A DNA stretch of 64,000 nt, taken from positions 43,294,284 to 43,358,283 of the forward strand of contig JAVLUZ010000154.1 in NCBI GenBank assembly GCA_036768485.1. The letters run 5' to 3'. Positions 42,823 to 55,190 of the stretch are shown here, one piece after another. Position 1 is the stretch's first letter; each line of letters opens with the position of its first letter. The notes beneath the pieces are model-generated. The model worked only from the letters and a program-made list of their open reading frames with translations, ran no database searches and had not been told where the DNA came from. A program made the position numbers and the translations under genes. This DNA is from Mermis nigrescens. Taxonomy: Eukaryota; Nematoda; Enoplea; Mermithida; Mermithidae.

Positions 42823-43054
42823 CTGAAATAAATACGTTATATGTAAGTACATAATGTCCAATTCAAAAATGCTTTAAAATTAAAGCTATCAGCTATTTAA
42901 TACTGCTCTCATGAGAACGCTAATTTATCAAATCAACCGTTTGAGCACACTTTCTAGAATCGTGGAAGATATTCAGCAACTAGCGAGCTTTTTCCGAATA
43001 CATGAATAAGGCGTATAATCTTCGTGTTCCATTTAGTTTTAGTTTTAGTCATTT

Positions 43055-43395
43055 TACTCCCCCATGAATTCGCGATTTTTCAAGTTTCCCAAAATTTCAA
43101 GAAAATTCGCAGAAAATGTGTTTTTTAAACATTTTTAGCTATCTATTTGCTCAAAAGTGTCAAATTTTTCGGCGCTTCGCGCCGTATACTTTTATTTTAA
43201 CTACATTTTGTTCAATTTAATCGACTTTTTCGATTTGTTTCATAATTTTCAATGTTTTCATGCTCAAGACAGATGGAGCATTGTCAGACACGTCGAAAAA
43301 CGATGTTTTTGACGCATATCTACTATTTTTAGGCCTAAACAAGGTACTTAATTATATAACCCCCTCCAGAATTCCATTGCTGTGCATGTCTGACC
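43055..43395 (+). repeat. D-type element
   Basis: Core TTTTTAGCTATCTATTTGCT and GGCGCTTCGCGCCGTATAC, right end TTGCTGTGCATGTCTG. Left end not clear. Confidence 0.65.
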
Positions 43396-43566
43396 ACGGT
43401 AGGCTAAAAAGCTAAAGCTACTACGTAGTATGTACATGTCTAACTAAGAAACATTTTTAAACATCCTACGAAGAAGTCATGTTATAACAAAACAACTAAA
43501 TATATAGGCGAAAATAGGCAAAAAATGACTTTTCACACGTAGTTTCCGAACTAGCAATATGCTAAC

Positions 43567-43729
43567 ATGTGAGCGTGGGGGAGGGGTTGGGAAGGGGGAG
43601 TTTTACCCCCCTCCAGAAGTTAAACTCCCTCCCCAGATTACTGTAGACCCCAGAATTCTATTAGTAGTAACATTTTTGGCAATTTTACCCATCCTGAACG
43701 CCCAGAATTTCCTGGCTGCTCACGTATGC
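43567..43729 (-). mobile_element. A-related short MITE
   Basis: Ends CATGTGAGCGTGGGG and GCTGCTCACGTATG resemble the A family with TGAGC in place of TGGGC; the centre is different and shorter. Confidence 0.5.
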
Positions 43730-44308
43730 AAACCACCTCTTCATAAGCCCGTGAGTAGTCCTTGAAAGCGTGAGAAATAAGCTATCGACATTTAAGTGGT
43801 ATTTTATGTTCTTCTCGTTAAGTCAAATCAAATTACACGAAAAGATAGAAAAGATAAAATGTTGGACAAGTGAGTTTTGTGTTATCCCCATTTTTAAGGT
43901 CGGTTATCTAAAGCCCTCAAACCTATGCTTTTTCAGTGCATGTATGAGCATAACTGTCAGGCTAACGCGATCGATGATTACGACGTTCATTGGAAAAATG
44001 CAAGATGATAAAGACCGGTCGGTCGTTTAAAACTAATAAAAAACCCTCAATAATAACCGAACGATTAAAAAATTTCAACAGTGGGTGGATCACCTAACTA
44101 TCTGCAGTGTTTTTCGCCTATAGCTTCCATAATAGTAAACCAAATTTGATAAATTTGATAAAAACGTGGTTAGAGGCAACCGACCCGATAGTAAAACAGC
44201 TTTTAAAGTCCAGTTGATAACAAGCAAATTGATCAAATACTGCTCTACTGCTCTACTTCTACGGGATTACCATCCAACTCGGACAAGTGCTGAAGCCATT
44301 CCTTACAT

Positions 44309-44520
44309 CTATGAAACGGCTCGAAATAATGCGTAAGGATCCCCAGCCATTTTTAGCGCGGCGGATGACCTCTAATTTTTGCAATTTTCGGCCAATAACC
44401 AAAAAATGCAACTTTATCCAACAAATCGAGAGCGGGTAAAAAAACTTTTTATCTTTTGGGGATGGGGGACATCTATCCTTGGGTGGGGGATCCCCCAAAG
44501 ACCCAGTTGCATACTCTTAT
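44309..44520 (+). repeat. K-type repeat
   Basis: ATCTATGAAACGGCTCGAAA ... GATGGGGGACATCTATCC, diverged copy. Confidence 0.5.
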
Positions 44521-44536
44521 GTATATGTCTTATATT

Positions 44537-44944
44537 CAGATATGCATAGCCTGGGAATTCTGGGGGGGGGGTGAAATTTTAGAGTGCCTTTTTGGGCCCA
44601 AAAATGGTGGATAAGCGTCGAAAACATCGTTTTCGACGTTTCTGACGATGCACTATCTTTCTAGAACATTACAACATGAAAAAATTTATAAAAAATCATA
44701 AAAGTCGAACAAATTGAACAAAATATAGTCAAAACATTAGTACATGGCGCGAAGCGCCGAAAATTTGACTTTTTCCAGCAAAAGTATAGCTAAAATGCTT
44801 AAAAAACACCTTTTCTACGAATTTTTGAATATGGGAGCTTTCAAAAAATCGCGAATTCGGGGGGGGTGAAAAAATTTCTGAGGGTAATTAAATCTTTTCG
44901 GGGGAGGGGGACGACAACCTCCCGAACCCTTTAAAATCACGTAT
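44537..44944 (-). mobile_element. D-type MITE
   Basis: CAGATATGCATAGCCTGGG to AAATCACGTATG with the core GGCGCGAAGCGCCGAAAATT at about 44745. Confidence 0.68.
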
Positions 44945-44993
44945 GCATCAATCATTGTTTCGACTCTCATCCCGGTAGTGTTGTGACCATATA

Positions 44994-45318
44994 TGATCTC
45001 GGGGATGGAGTTTAAGGAGGACTCACGATTTTGCAAAAAAATCTTAGAAAAGGTGTTGTTTTAAGCGTTTTTAGAAGTACCGATGTCAAATTTTCGGCGC
45101 TTCATGCCATATACTAATTTTTTGATTATATTTTATTCAATTTATTGAAATTTTTCTGATATTTTTCGATACTTTTTGTTTTTACATTCAAGATCAAGAA
45201 AGATAGAGCATCGTCAGAGACGCCAAAAATTGTGTTATTAAGGCATATCCATCTTTTTTGAGCCCAAAAAAGCACGTTCAAAAATGTTCACCCAGAAAAT
45301 TCCCGTGCTTTTTGTTTG
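44994..45318 (+). repeat. D-type element, facing the previous copy
   Basis: GATCTCGGGGATGGAGTT ... GATAGAGCATCGTCAGAGAC ... CCCGTGCTTTTTGTTTGG. Opposite orientation to 44537-44944 with about 50 bases between. Confidence 0.6.
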
Positions 45319-45575
45319 GTCCTTCCTAAAAGCCAATCTAATGTAACTTCAAATGTCACGAATACTAAATGGACTTTCCGTTTGTACTTGGAAACCCTAC
45401 AAAAAATAGAATGAAGTCAAACAGATGAGCGATCACATGGATTCAAATCAGATAAAGGCGTAAAAATAAACCATAACAAATTTTTTTAAATGCAAAGCTA
45501 TTCTTCTTTGATAGTTCAAACGCTGTAATATAAACACTTCGTGCCGAGCAAGTAAAAATAAGCTTTATTATTCAC

Positions 45576-45739
45576 CTGAAAAGACTTATCGTAGTTTTTA
45601 TACCATTCTCTAGCCGGATCGACAACTTTTTCATTCGACTGCGCTTCCCCGATGAGCAAGTCGTTGAAGTTTAAATCTCGAACCTTGTCTATATTTTCTG
45701 TCTGTTCCGCAATGTCTGTAATATCCCATTCTTCTTCGG
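45576..45739 (-). CDS. Pat1: Pat1 exon 2 (acidic N-terminal segment)
   Basis: Starts after TTTCATAG with CC, completing the phase-1 codon left by the previous exon. Reads EEEWDITDIAEQTENIDKVR, then DLNFNDLLIGEAQSNEKVVD and PAREWYKNYDKSFQ. The acidic-W segment directly after the LNDxTFG motif matches the D/E-D-W stretch in the same place in animal Pat1 proteins. Ends in phase 0 at CAG before GTGAAT. The open frame runs on at both ends past the splice sites, so a simple ORF scan overstates the exon. Confidence 0.82.
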
Positions 45740-45921
45740 CTATGAAATGCAAATACGAGTTGGTAAACACAATTCTCGCTACGAAAGTTGAACACTTAAC
45801 AATGCTCAGGGGTTCGTTCACCATAGGTGAGTTGAGCAAGATACAAAAGGTCAGAGAAGGTAAAATTAGAGGAATATTTCGCATTATTAGTAAATTCTTA
45901 ATTTAAAACGGTATTCCAATC

Positions 45922-46372
45922 CAGTGTTTTTTTGTACAAGGTCCGTTTATACATGTACAAAGATGGTCCCCAAAAGTCTTTGTATATTTTGTACGACCAA
46001 ATTTTTGGGTATACGATAATATGGTACAGTAGTGATTTTAGTGTGGTAAAAACAGAGTTGTTCGACTTTTGGTAGTGTATGTATGTCAGCTAATTTCTGG
46101 ATCTCTAAGGGCAAAAATCACTAAGAATCGTCTTAAAACGGCGCGAAGCGCCGAAAAATTGACATTTTTCCTTTTGAAAGGCAATTTCTGCCATTGTAAA
46201 GATATATAGAACACACAATTACTCATTTCGGCGCGAAGCGCCGTGAATTTTCGCAAATTTTGGACCTTTTTGCAATCTTCGTCTCCACAAAAATCTTTGT
46301 ACATGTTCGAAGACGGTTCCAAAAAGTCTTTGCGCACCGAGAAAAATCTTTGCCGAACACAAAAAAACACTG
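45922..46372. mobile_element. C-type MITE, TSD TTCCAAT(C/G)
   Basis: Perfect 14-bp inverted ends CAGTGTTTTTTTGT / ACAAAAAAACACTG; flanks TTCCAATC and TTCCAATG. Good reference copy of the family (451 bp) with two GGCGCGAAGCGCCG palindromes. Confidence 0.86.
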
Positions 46373-46493
46373 TTCCAATGTCACATCAGTGTTTTAAAGA
46401 AATATCATAACATCAGTGGCTAATGAGAAGAATTAGATTTATTTCAAACACATTTTATCGAATTAAATATGCAAATGTTTTTCCGTATGTAGC

Positions 46494-46790
46494 CCATTGT
46501 GCATTGGCACAGGGTCAATGCAGGGTCAAGTGACTTGACCCTGGCAGCCTGGCTAACCCCGCAGACGAAACTGGACCAACCCCGCAAAGAGTTTTGAAAA
46601 ATATCTGGGGAAAATGATAGCCAAAAATGGACGAAAATTAAAAATTTTTTCTTGAAATTGACCGGAAACTGTGGAATAATGAAATTTTAACGCTATTTTA
46701 GCATTTATACCAGTTTTGAGGTCATTTGGTCCAAACAAGCTCCATTTTTCAACACCCCCAGATCGATAATGATCTGCATCTATAGTCTGA
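46494..46790. repeat. F-type element
   Basis: GGGTCAAGTGACTTGACCC palindrome near the left end, the GGAAACTGTGGAATAATG core, then CTGACCAACCCCGCAGG. Confidence 0.55.
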
Positions 46791-47024
46791 CCAACCCCGC
46801 AGGTTCCAGAAAAGTCTTTTGACCCTAAAAAACCTAAATTTTTGACTTTTATTTAAAACTTTCAATACGTGAACAAGCGAGTTGAAATTTTAGCAATAGC
46901 ATGTGAGGACCCAAATTATTAAAAGAAAAACCAAAGATTTTACTCTATCTGACTACATCATGCCCTCTCATGCCCATGACACCCTAACAATGTGTATGGC
47001 TACTATAATTAAGAAATAGCATAC

Positions 47025-47129
47025 TGATCGGATCCACTCCAAATGTTTGATCATTCAAGACATCACTTTCCTCAGTCGGCTCTTCAATGATGCCAGCTGT
47101 GTAATATTCTGAATCCGTCGCGTTATAAC
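47025..47129 (-). CDS. Pat1: Pat1 exon 1 of those found (N-terminal DDX6-binding motif)
   Basis: Reads YNATDSEYYTAGIIEEPTEE followed by SDVLNDQTFGVDPI. The LNDxTFG core is the Pat1 N-terminal signature (usually LNDETFG), known to contact the DDX6 helicase; here the acidic E is Q. It begins after CCTAG with two bases completing a codon and ends in phase 1 before GTATGC. The start methionine must lie in an earlier exon. I saw no convincing candidate above 47130. Confidence 0.85.
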
Positions 47130-47310
47130 CTAGGTGCATTGATCAAAGCAGAGAAAGCCCAATACAAATTTCGCAAGGACAGTACAAAAGCAAGATCAAA
47201 ACCACAATGTCGTAGGAGCGACTTTTCGAATAAAGTTAAACAATTCAGCCTAAAGAGCATGAGCACGAGTATTCATCCAATAGAGTTTGTCTTATTACAT
47301 ATGTCATACA

Positions 47311-47721
47311 TGCACATGGGGAATGAGAGTGAGTATTACCCCTGAAGAGTCAGCCGGACAGGTACTCTCCGGCGATTTTAAACTGATGAACGTTTTAATA
47401 TTTTTGAGATCGTCAAAGACACGATGAAAAACGTCAAAATTTTTCCGGCGCTCCGCCCTAGATCAGCACTTTTAAGTGCTTTTTCACTCCAACAGCGCCA
47501 AAATTGATACGTTTTGCATTTTTAGTGTTAAAGGTGATATAATGCAGTCAAAATGGACTAAAATTCTTGTAAAATGCGAAATTACCACTAAAAAACGTTT
47601 TATAGGCTATTTTGACCATTTTGATCGTTAAAACAGCAAAAAAATCGTGACCGTTAAATTTAATGTTTTGGACTTTCGGGATTTCACCCCATCTGTCGAC
47701 CATGACCATGAGCACCAATGA
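47311..47721 (+). mobile_element. E-type MITE
   Basis: CATACATGCACATGGGGAATG at the left to GACCATGAGCACCAATG at the right, colinear with 41837-42267 reversed. The duplication is not clear (right flank is ATATATAT). Confidence 0.7.
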
Positions 47722-47780
47722 TATATATAAATCATAACTTTACCAATTAGTATGTAGAAGCGTGAGAAATTAGGATCAGA

Positions 47781-48170
47781 TATAATACCAAGTACCTACC
47801 CAGGTTCGTAAGGCGTGGGGGCTTAGGTAACAAGGTCAGGGTCGGCAGAGGGTGAGGGGTGAAATCCCAAAATCCAAAACAGTAAATTAGACTTTCATTT
47901 TTTGCTGTTTTAACGATCAAAATGGTCATATAATACCAAGTACCTACCCAGGTTCGTAAGGCGTGGGGGGCTTAGGTGAACAAGGTCAGGGTCGGCAGAG
48001 GATGAGGGGTGAAATCCCAATATCCAAAAGAGTAAATTAAACGTTAATTTTTTGTTTTAACGATCAAAATGGTCAAAATGGCCTACAAAACGGTTTTTCG
48101 TGGTAATATCATTTTAAGTCCATTTTCACTGCATTATATCATTTTTAACATTTAAAAAAATACACGATTA
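47781..48170 (-). repeat. E-type element with a 148-bp tandem duplication
   Basis: TATAATACCAAGTACCTACC begins at 47781 and again at 47929; the two units (same GGTTCGTAAGGCGTGGGG and GGTCAGGGTCGGCAGAGG) are nearly identical, after which the second continues further into the family. Confidence 0.8.
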
Positions 48171-48189
48171 CAGAAATCGTATTTTATAA
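48171..48189. other. Junction of E-type repeat and LINE remnant
   Basis: Short AT-rich stretch; boundary between the two elements is approximate. Confidence 0.3.
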
Positions 48190-48951
48190 CATTTAAATTC
48201 GATCCGTTAGTTATCAGTTTACGAGAGTCTACTGCCGATTTGACAGCATATTGAAGGTAAAAAAATTCTTCAAAAGGCAAAGTCTGAAAATTGACGATAG
48301 AATAGACCATGCTTAAATCAATGTGAAGCCGCCGGAGCGTTCAAAACACAATTCTTTCAATCTAAATCATAAGATAACGTTTCATCACTGAATAACCGGT
48401 TGGTGAAACTTCGTAGTTCATTACGACTATATTCCTGTCCTCAATGAGATAGGGGTTCCAAAACACAGTACTATATTCAATAATAGGTATAGCATAAGTT
48501 TTAAAAGCCTTGATCAGCATGGCTTTATTTCTTGAAATAAAGTCGAAAAATCAAGTTCGAGATTCTTATCGATTTTTTTCTATATATTCACAATGCACTC
48601 TAGATTTTAAATTTTTTGATATCAAAAGACCAAAGGTCCTTCATCTCAATCACATCTTTTGGTATCTGAAAATCATCAATTTTGTAGCAAAACTTTGGGT
48701 TCGACCTTCCCATCTGTAGAACAAAACATTTACTCAATGAGATCTCCAGCTGCCAGTTATCAGCCCGCCCAATCTTTGATGTATGTCAAATCATTTTGTA
48801 AATCAGTAAAGTTCAACACAAGGTTTGAAATCCTGGCATCATCAGCAAAAAGGGAGATAGAACTGGTAGTTTGGCGGTCACACAAATCATTAATGTAAAG
48901 CAAAAACATTGTAGGGCCTAAGACACTGCCTTGGGGGTAGTGATCGACCAA
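48190..48951 (-). mobile_element. Second LINE remnant, RT palm fragment (broken)
   Basis: Minus strand reads YPQGSVLGPTMFLLYINDLC then SISLFADDARISNLVLNFTD, that is RT blocks with the catalytic FADD at 48838-48849, followed downstream in broken frames by ISLSKCFVLQMGRSNPKF-like sequence. The 5' side is cut at 48938-48951 by a GC-rich hAT-like end (TAGTGATCGACC). It differs in sequence from the LINE at 50006-51444, so it is a separate copy. Confidence 0.85.
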
Positions 48952-49030
48952 AGCCCCAACCCCGACAATCCCCGGCCATTTTCAGCATCCCCGGCCCCGG
49001 CGAGTACTAGGGTCAAAAAATTGCCGGGGG
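48935..49030. repeat. hAT-like end with CCCCGGCCCC tract
   Basis: TAGTGATCGACCAAAGCCCC followed by AACCCCGACAATCCCCGG and ATTGCCGGGGG. Resembles the ends of 53415-55484 and cuts the LINE at 48951. The other end was not found. Confidence 0.5.
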
Positions 49031-49616
49031 CCGAAAAAATTTAGTGTAATTCGTATTTTGTACAGGCTGTGAGTGATACTGGCACTCATTAATCAATGAA
49101 CAAGTGTTAATTTTGAGAACTGTACTGATTAGACCATATGTATACTTACTTAGTCCTTGTTTGTAACTTTGCTACTGTGCATAAAATGAGCCTTTACTAA
49201 ATGAATGTTCAGGAAAATCTGCATGTTTTCGATTCCCCCACTTAACTTATTCAAACTAAATGCTACTTTCAACTCATTCATTCATAGCTATGGCTAAAAG
49301 ATTTAGAGTTGACAAATACGTTCTATTTCTAGTTTGGAAATTGTACGTTTTCAACAACTATTTTTACAAAAAAACACTTTTACATATAATTGAATGGGAA
49401 CCGCGTGCTTTAAAACGCGTTTCTTGTGCAATAGTTATTAGGACGGAGGTTAATTATAGGCGAATGTAAACTACGCTGCAGAATTGCGTCCGATCAGATA
49501 AACTAAATATGTCTCAAATAGTTTATTAAGGTCCAGAGTTGAGGGAGGGGTGAAATCCTAAATAGGAGAACCAGAAACTTAAGTGGTGAACTATTATTAG
49601 CCGACTCTGTTTTGTT

Positions 49617-49885
49617 ATGAGCTTCTTGTGCTTGTACAAAGATCTCGAAAAAGGTCTTTGTATAAGCTGAAATTTTAGTAGCTATATTATATAAATATAT
49701 TTTTAAACATACACATTTTCGCATACTATCAGTATGTAGCAATTTGTACAATGTACCTTTGTATATATATGAAAAAGGATGGTACCCAAAAGTCTTTGTA
49801 CATTTGTACCAGTGTTTTTTTGTACACGGTCCGTTTGTGCATGTACAAAGATGGTCCCCAAAGTCTTTGTACATTACTAATACTA
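49617..49885. repeat. C-type fragments
   Basis: GTACAAAGATCTCG, GGTCTTTGTATAAGC and a clear left end CAGTGTTTTTTTGTACACGG at about 49811, without matching right ends. Confidence 0.55.
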
Positions 49886-50005
49886 ATAATATGTACTAAT
49901 ACTTTATTCGGAAAAAACACAAGGGTAAAACAAATTCGCAAGGAAAATAAAATAGCATAGTGTAAAATGCGAAATGTCCTGGACACACAGGCAAATAGAT
50001 TGCGC

Positions 50006-51444
50006 TCACGTGTGCCCCATCAAAAAATTCCAGAAATCATTTTTCAAATTTCTCTTAAATGTCTCAACATTTGGAGAACTTCGAATATATTGTGGAAGAT
50101 CGTTCCAAATTCTAGCTGATCTAGTAGGAAACAATACTTTTTACAAAGTCGAAATTTTTCTAAATAGATCTGATTTGCAAATGCATTTCTAGTACGCGAA
50201 TGACCATAAAACTTATAAAAATCTTCAGAAGGCAAGAGATTATTGTGAATAATATTATACGTAACACTTAAATCAAAATAAATTCTACGAAGTTCAAGCC
50301 TCTAAATTTAAGGCTTTTAACCTTTCATCATAAGAGAGTCCCATATATCCAATTAACCTTTTAGTATATTTTCGTTGTACCCGTTCAACCCTGTTGATAT
50401 CAGAAAGCAAATAAGGGCTCCATACAGTTGGAGCATACTCTGCTAAAGGCCGAATATAATTCTTAAAAGCAAGAACCAACATTTTAAGATCACTTGATTC
50501 AAAACATTTGAAAACCAAAGCACTCATTTTCAAAGCTTTTGCTGATATATTAGTACAATGACAACTAGATGATAAGTTTGTTGTTAAGTAAACACTTAAA
50601 TCTCGAATTGAGGAACCTGCATCAGATAACAAAATGAGTTTTATGTGATGTGTAACTTTAGGATTAGCATACCCTAGATATAACACAGAACATTTAGAGA
50701 GAGATATGCTTAACTGATTTTTCTTAGACCAGGAAACCAGCTTATCACAAATCTTTTTGCAACAAAGTATAATTTTGAGAAAAATTAAAGAGCTTCAAAT
50801 CATCAGCAAAGAAAAAAGACTTCACTATGCTCAACAGCTTGAAAAAAATCGTTTACAAACGACAGAAACAAAGAGGTTCTGAAACGCTACCTTGAGGTAC
50901 GCCACTAATAAGTGGTTTACGATCAGAGAAAGCGTCAAAAATTTTGACCTTTTGTGTACGATTTGTCAAAAAAGAAATTAACCATTTTAATAACATCCCA
51001 TTTTATCCCATAATGCCTCAACTACTCTATCAATTTAGAATAAACGACAGTCGAAGGCTTTACTAAAATCGACATAAAGAACATCAATAGGAATAGATGC
51101 GTCAAGTGATTTAACCCACATGTTTGTACACTTCAAAAGCTGAGTTTCACATGACTTTCCCTTTTGAAAATCAAACTGCCGTGAAAAAGAAATTAGTTTT
51201 CGACTTTAAAGAAGCAATTGAAAACTCTGTTTATAATATACTCCATAATTTTACAAGTGACGCAACAAAGACATATTGGACGGTAATTTTTCAACTGAAG
51301 AATAATCACCCTTCTTAAAGATAGGTACTACAATCGCATCTTTCCAACAAGAAGGTACTACCACTTCTACAAGAAAGTTCGAAAATAGAAATAAGTGGAT
51401 CAACAAGAAATGGACATAATCTTTTGATAAAATAACCAGACAAA
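50006..51444 (-). mobile_element. LINE remnant, 3' half: reverse transcriptase and C-terminus (broken)
   Basis: Minus-strand pieces in several frames: DVLYVDFSKAFDCRLF (RT block), SGVPQGSV near 50900, FFFADDLKLFNF with the catalytic ADD at 50799-50810, then YIRPLAEYAPTVWSPYLLSD, RVQRKYTKRLIGYMGLSYDE, and near the end WNDLPQYIRSSPNVETFKRN ...GHT stop at 50006-50008. This order and the C-terminal (N/S)xLP...FKxxL motif are typical of CR1/Jockey-group LINEs. Many frameshifts and stops; dead. Its 5' half lies at 56135-57120 beyond a nested insertion. Confidence 0.88.
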
Positions 51445-52486
51445 TATAGTGCTGGCCTAAAAAAACCATTTCATGTTTTTGGCTTATAACTTCAGAACAA
51501 ATAGCATTGAAGAAGTCAACAAACACCTATTTTTGACAGCTGCCTAGGCCTATAACTTGCTGCATGGAAGAATTTTTAAGCGCCATATTTCATAGCAAGC
51601 TTGCATGAAATACGAAATTTTGAATAAAAACCACTTTTTCTAAAAAAAACTTCATAGGAACCAAAAAAACCACCCCCAAAATGTTGTGCGAAGTGCATGG
51701 TTGGCAGCGTAAAACAGTTAGTTGACCTCAAATGATCACAATTTTGAAAAAAATCCATTTTTTATGATATTTCCGTTCATTTTATCACATTTATATAAAA
51801 ATCAATAATTTTTTCTGAATTTCATTAAAAGTTCTATAAATTTCACAAATAAAATCTTCAAGTGATAAAAACGACTCTAGGTAAGTCTCTTCTACATCCT
51901 CTGCAAGAAATCAGTGCAAAATTATGCAACTTGATGAAAAGTAATTTCGTTGCCATGGCAACGTATACTTAGCATTGGTCTTTTTTAGGTTACAGTGGTT
52001 TTTTAGGTTACAATTAGAGCTGCACGCGGGTATCGAACGGGTACCCGACATAAAATGGAAAATTAGCGCTGCAGTTATGCAATATGTGCTAAGAATCGAA
52101 TTAGAAAACCTAGAAACGTATTGCTTCTAAAGTGCGATTGAATCACAATGTAAATGTGATTTTATATAATCAACCGTATATTGTTAAATAAGCGAGTCTG
52201 TTAATATTTCCTATTGTCACAGTATATCGCACATACGGTTTAGGCAAATTCCATCATTCAGGTCTTTAGTTAAATTATTTTATTTGTGCCGGAATTCTTC
52301 TTATTCTCTATTGTAAACAAATTTAAAAACAAGAATTTATCTGCTAGCGACGCTTTTTCTAATGCATTTACTTCTGTGACCATTATATAAATTTAGACTG
52401 CAGCTTTTATTCACATCGTGCGCGCAACTGTTTTAGTTAGACCTGATTCAAAGCCTATCGATGTTCCAAATGCAGTCGCCATAAAC

Positions 52487-53143
52487 GTAGCCCCCCAAAA
52501 TTTTTAAGAAATATTGTTGATTTTTTTGTTGGACTAATGTGTGTCCAGAAAATTGAGTTCAAAAGATAAAAACGTCAAAATTTTCCGGCGCTTCGCGCCA
52601 AGTCATTATTATTTATTGCTATATAGATCAATGAATTTAAAAGCTGAATCAGCTAAAATAATCAAAAACTTCACATCACTTCAGTAATTTAATGCACTAT
52701 TTGTTCGTTGAATGAAACTGCGCATGCTTGTTGAGCTTAATAGTAAAAGTAAGAAAATGATTGCGTACCAGTTTGTCTATTCTCTGCTTTTTTTGTCTTT
52801 TGTGTACCAGTTTGTCTATTCTTTGTTTCGTTTGTCTTTCTTTACAAAGACACATAATCCTATTTTAAATAAAAGGAATGGCCAAATTTTCTTATGTTTT
52901 TGCGCATTTCTTGTTCTCTGAACTACTTTTGTTAATAAGGTCATAAATGGGCCTGAAAACGGTAATAATAAAATTTTCATTGATACATCTACAAAATATT
53001 AAGGGTGGAAGAAATGACTAAATTTCTTGGCACTTTGCGCCACTTATGAATTCCGAACTGTTTGTCAATAGAAAGGCCGTAAATTCTACATGAAAACGTT
53101 TATGCCCTCGAACCAAAATTCTGACTACGCCTCTGCAGTTAGC
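52487..53143. repeat. L-type repeat
   Basis: From AACGTAGCCCCCC to GACTACGCCTCTG, with inner parts shared with 53728-54210 and 55080-55180 (GTCAAAATTTTCCGGCGC, ATGAAACTGC, GGCCAAATTTTCTT). Contains the GGCGCTTCGCGCC palindrome. Confidence 0.6.
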
Positions 53144-53727
53144 TCAGAAAGACTTGTTTTTGAATTAATTTTCATTTCTGGTTGATTTTAAAATTGCTTT
53201 TCGTCAATGTGTTCCTGCTTCAAATGTTTTAATGACGCTATGACGATACAAAACCTGCTTCACAATTTTTTGCTTTGAATTATGAAAATGACTTAAATTT
53301 CATTAATTGCATACGAATTCTTCAGATTAAAGCCTTGATTCTATTTAATCTTGCATTAATTTTTCAATAATTTTAGTGCTTAAATATCACTTTGCCCTAT
53401 ACCTCACTGTCAACCAGTGATCGTACGGGAACCCCGACCCCGAAAAACCCCGGCCTTAACCCCGACCCCGGGCCGGGGGCAAGATTTTTCGAGTTGAGTT
53501 GAATCTTTTTTCAGAGGGTGAAATATAGCATTTTATTCTTTGGTACATAGGAGGATTGTATAAATACCAAATAAAGTCGGAACAAGGACGATTCATTCAC
53601 GAGCATAATGAATATGTTAAACTCGACACTTGCAGTATTGCATAAAATGTACGCCTGATCGCCATGTTTTCGCATATTTATCACCATAAAGTGCGCCAAG
53701 GCTACTGACACACGGAATCATAGGCGT

Positions 53728-55190
53728 AGCCAGGGGAGACAGTGGGCACATACCCCCCCCGAAATTTTTCAGAAATTATGTTGACTTTTCTGGCACAATG
53801 TGTCCAGAACATTGAGTTCAAAAAGGCACAAACGTCAAAATTTTCCGGCGCTTCGCGCTGAGTCATTATTATTAATTGTTGCTGAATCCGATGAGTTCAA
53901 AGCTTGAATCTGTTAACATAATCTAGCAATTCGCATCACTTTAGTTATTTAATGCACTATTAGTTCATTGAATGAAACTGCACATGCTTGTTGAATATAA
54001 TAGTAAAAGTGCGAAAATGTTTGCGTACCATCTCTGCTTTGTTTATCTTTGTTTACAAGGACGCATAATTCTATTTTAAATGAAAGGAAAGGCCAAATTT
54101 TCTTGTGTTTTTGCGCATTTTCTGTTTTCTGAACTATTTAATAAGAAGGCCACAAATGGGCCTGAAAACGGTAAGAACAAAATTCTCATTGATACATCTT
54201 TCAATGACTTATTGGTTGCGACCACACCTGGGCGTGAGGGGTTTGGGGGGGGGGTATGCGAAAATAATACAGAAATCAAAATACCCCCCAGAATTCAATT
54301 TTTGAAAATTTTTCATTTTTTTCGCAAGTTTTTGATGCCAATGGATAGTGCTTGATGAGAAACGTCGAAAAATGGTGCTTTTATCGCCATACCACCATTT
54401 TTAAAGTATTTTTCGACCTTCAAAAAATCTTGCCCCCCCCAGAATTTTCTTGCTGCCCGTATGGTTGCGACCCGTTGCTGCTCTCACTTAGCAAGGTCGA
54501 AAAACGCATTTCAGCTCAGAAGTTTTGTGCAGTGTAGGAGTTCATCAATTTTTAAGTTTTTTTTGGGCTTAATCCAGAACCGAGATTTTGCCGATTTGCG
54601 AAAATTTTAACGTTACTAATAAATTAGAGTGTTTTTTACAAAATGTTCCGGGGTTCTGCCCCGGACCCCGTTAAGGGCAGCGGCGCGCCACCCCAGACCC
54701 TCAGCCGTACTATCTCGTTTTACACGTGCAAAGAGATATTTAGGAGGACAGAAAAGGTAAAAGGATTAAGAATTTTTAAAAATTTCTGGCGCTTCGCGCC
54801 GCAATTAGTTTATCTTTTCTGTATGATTTAAGCGGTATAAATTGAGTTTAAGAGTAAAAACGTCAAAATTTTCCTGCGCATAGCACCGCCGATGGTGTCT
54901 TTCTTTTGTAAGCTCAGCATTGCGTTTAAAAGCCTGGATCAGTCAAAATATCTTCATACTAAGTTTATAATTCGTAGTTTTCCTGTTCTGCTCTGTCAGA
55001 CTATTAGTATTCAGTATTCATATATCTATACAACATGTTAAGGGCGGTAAAAAAATGACTGAATTTCTTGGTGCTTTGCGCCACTTATGATTTACGAATT
55101 GTTTGTCAATAAAAAGGCCATAAATTCTACATGAAAACGGTAAAAATTTTGAAAATTTTTGGCGCTTCGCGCCATTAGTTCCTCACAATC
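53728..55190. repeat. L-type repeat, longer copy
   Basis: Begins CATAGGCGTAGCCAGGG and is colinear with 52487-53143 for about 480 bases before the A-type MITE at 54223. Further GGCGCTTCGCGCC palindromes at about 54789 and 55161. The right end is not clear. Confidence 0.45.
54223..54463 (-). mobile_element. A-type MITE, TSD GTTGCGAC
   Basis: Starts CACACCTGGGCG and ends GCCCGTATG with exact 8-bp duplications GTTGCGAC on both sides. Fourth level of nesting: inside 53415-55484, inside 52015-55622, inside 51445-56134, inside a LINE. Confidence 0.85.
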
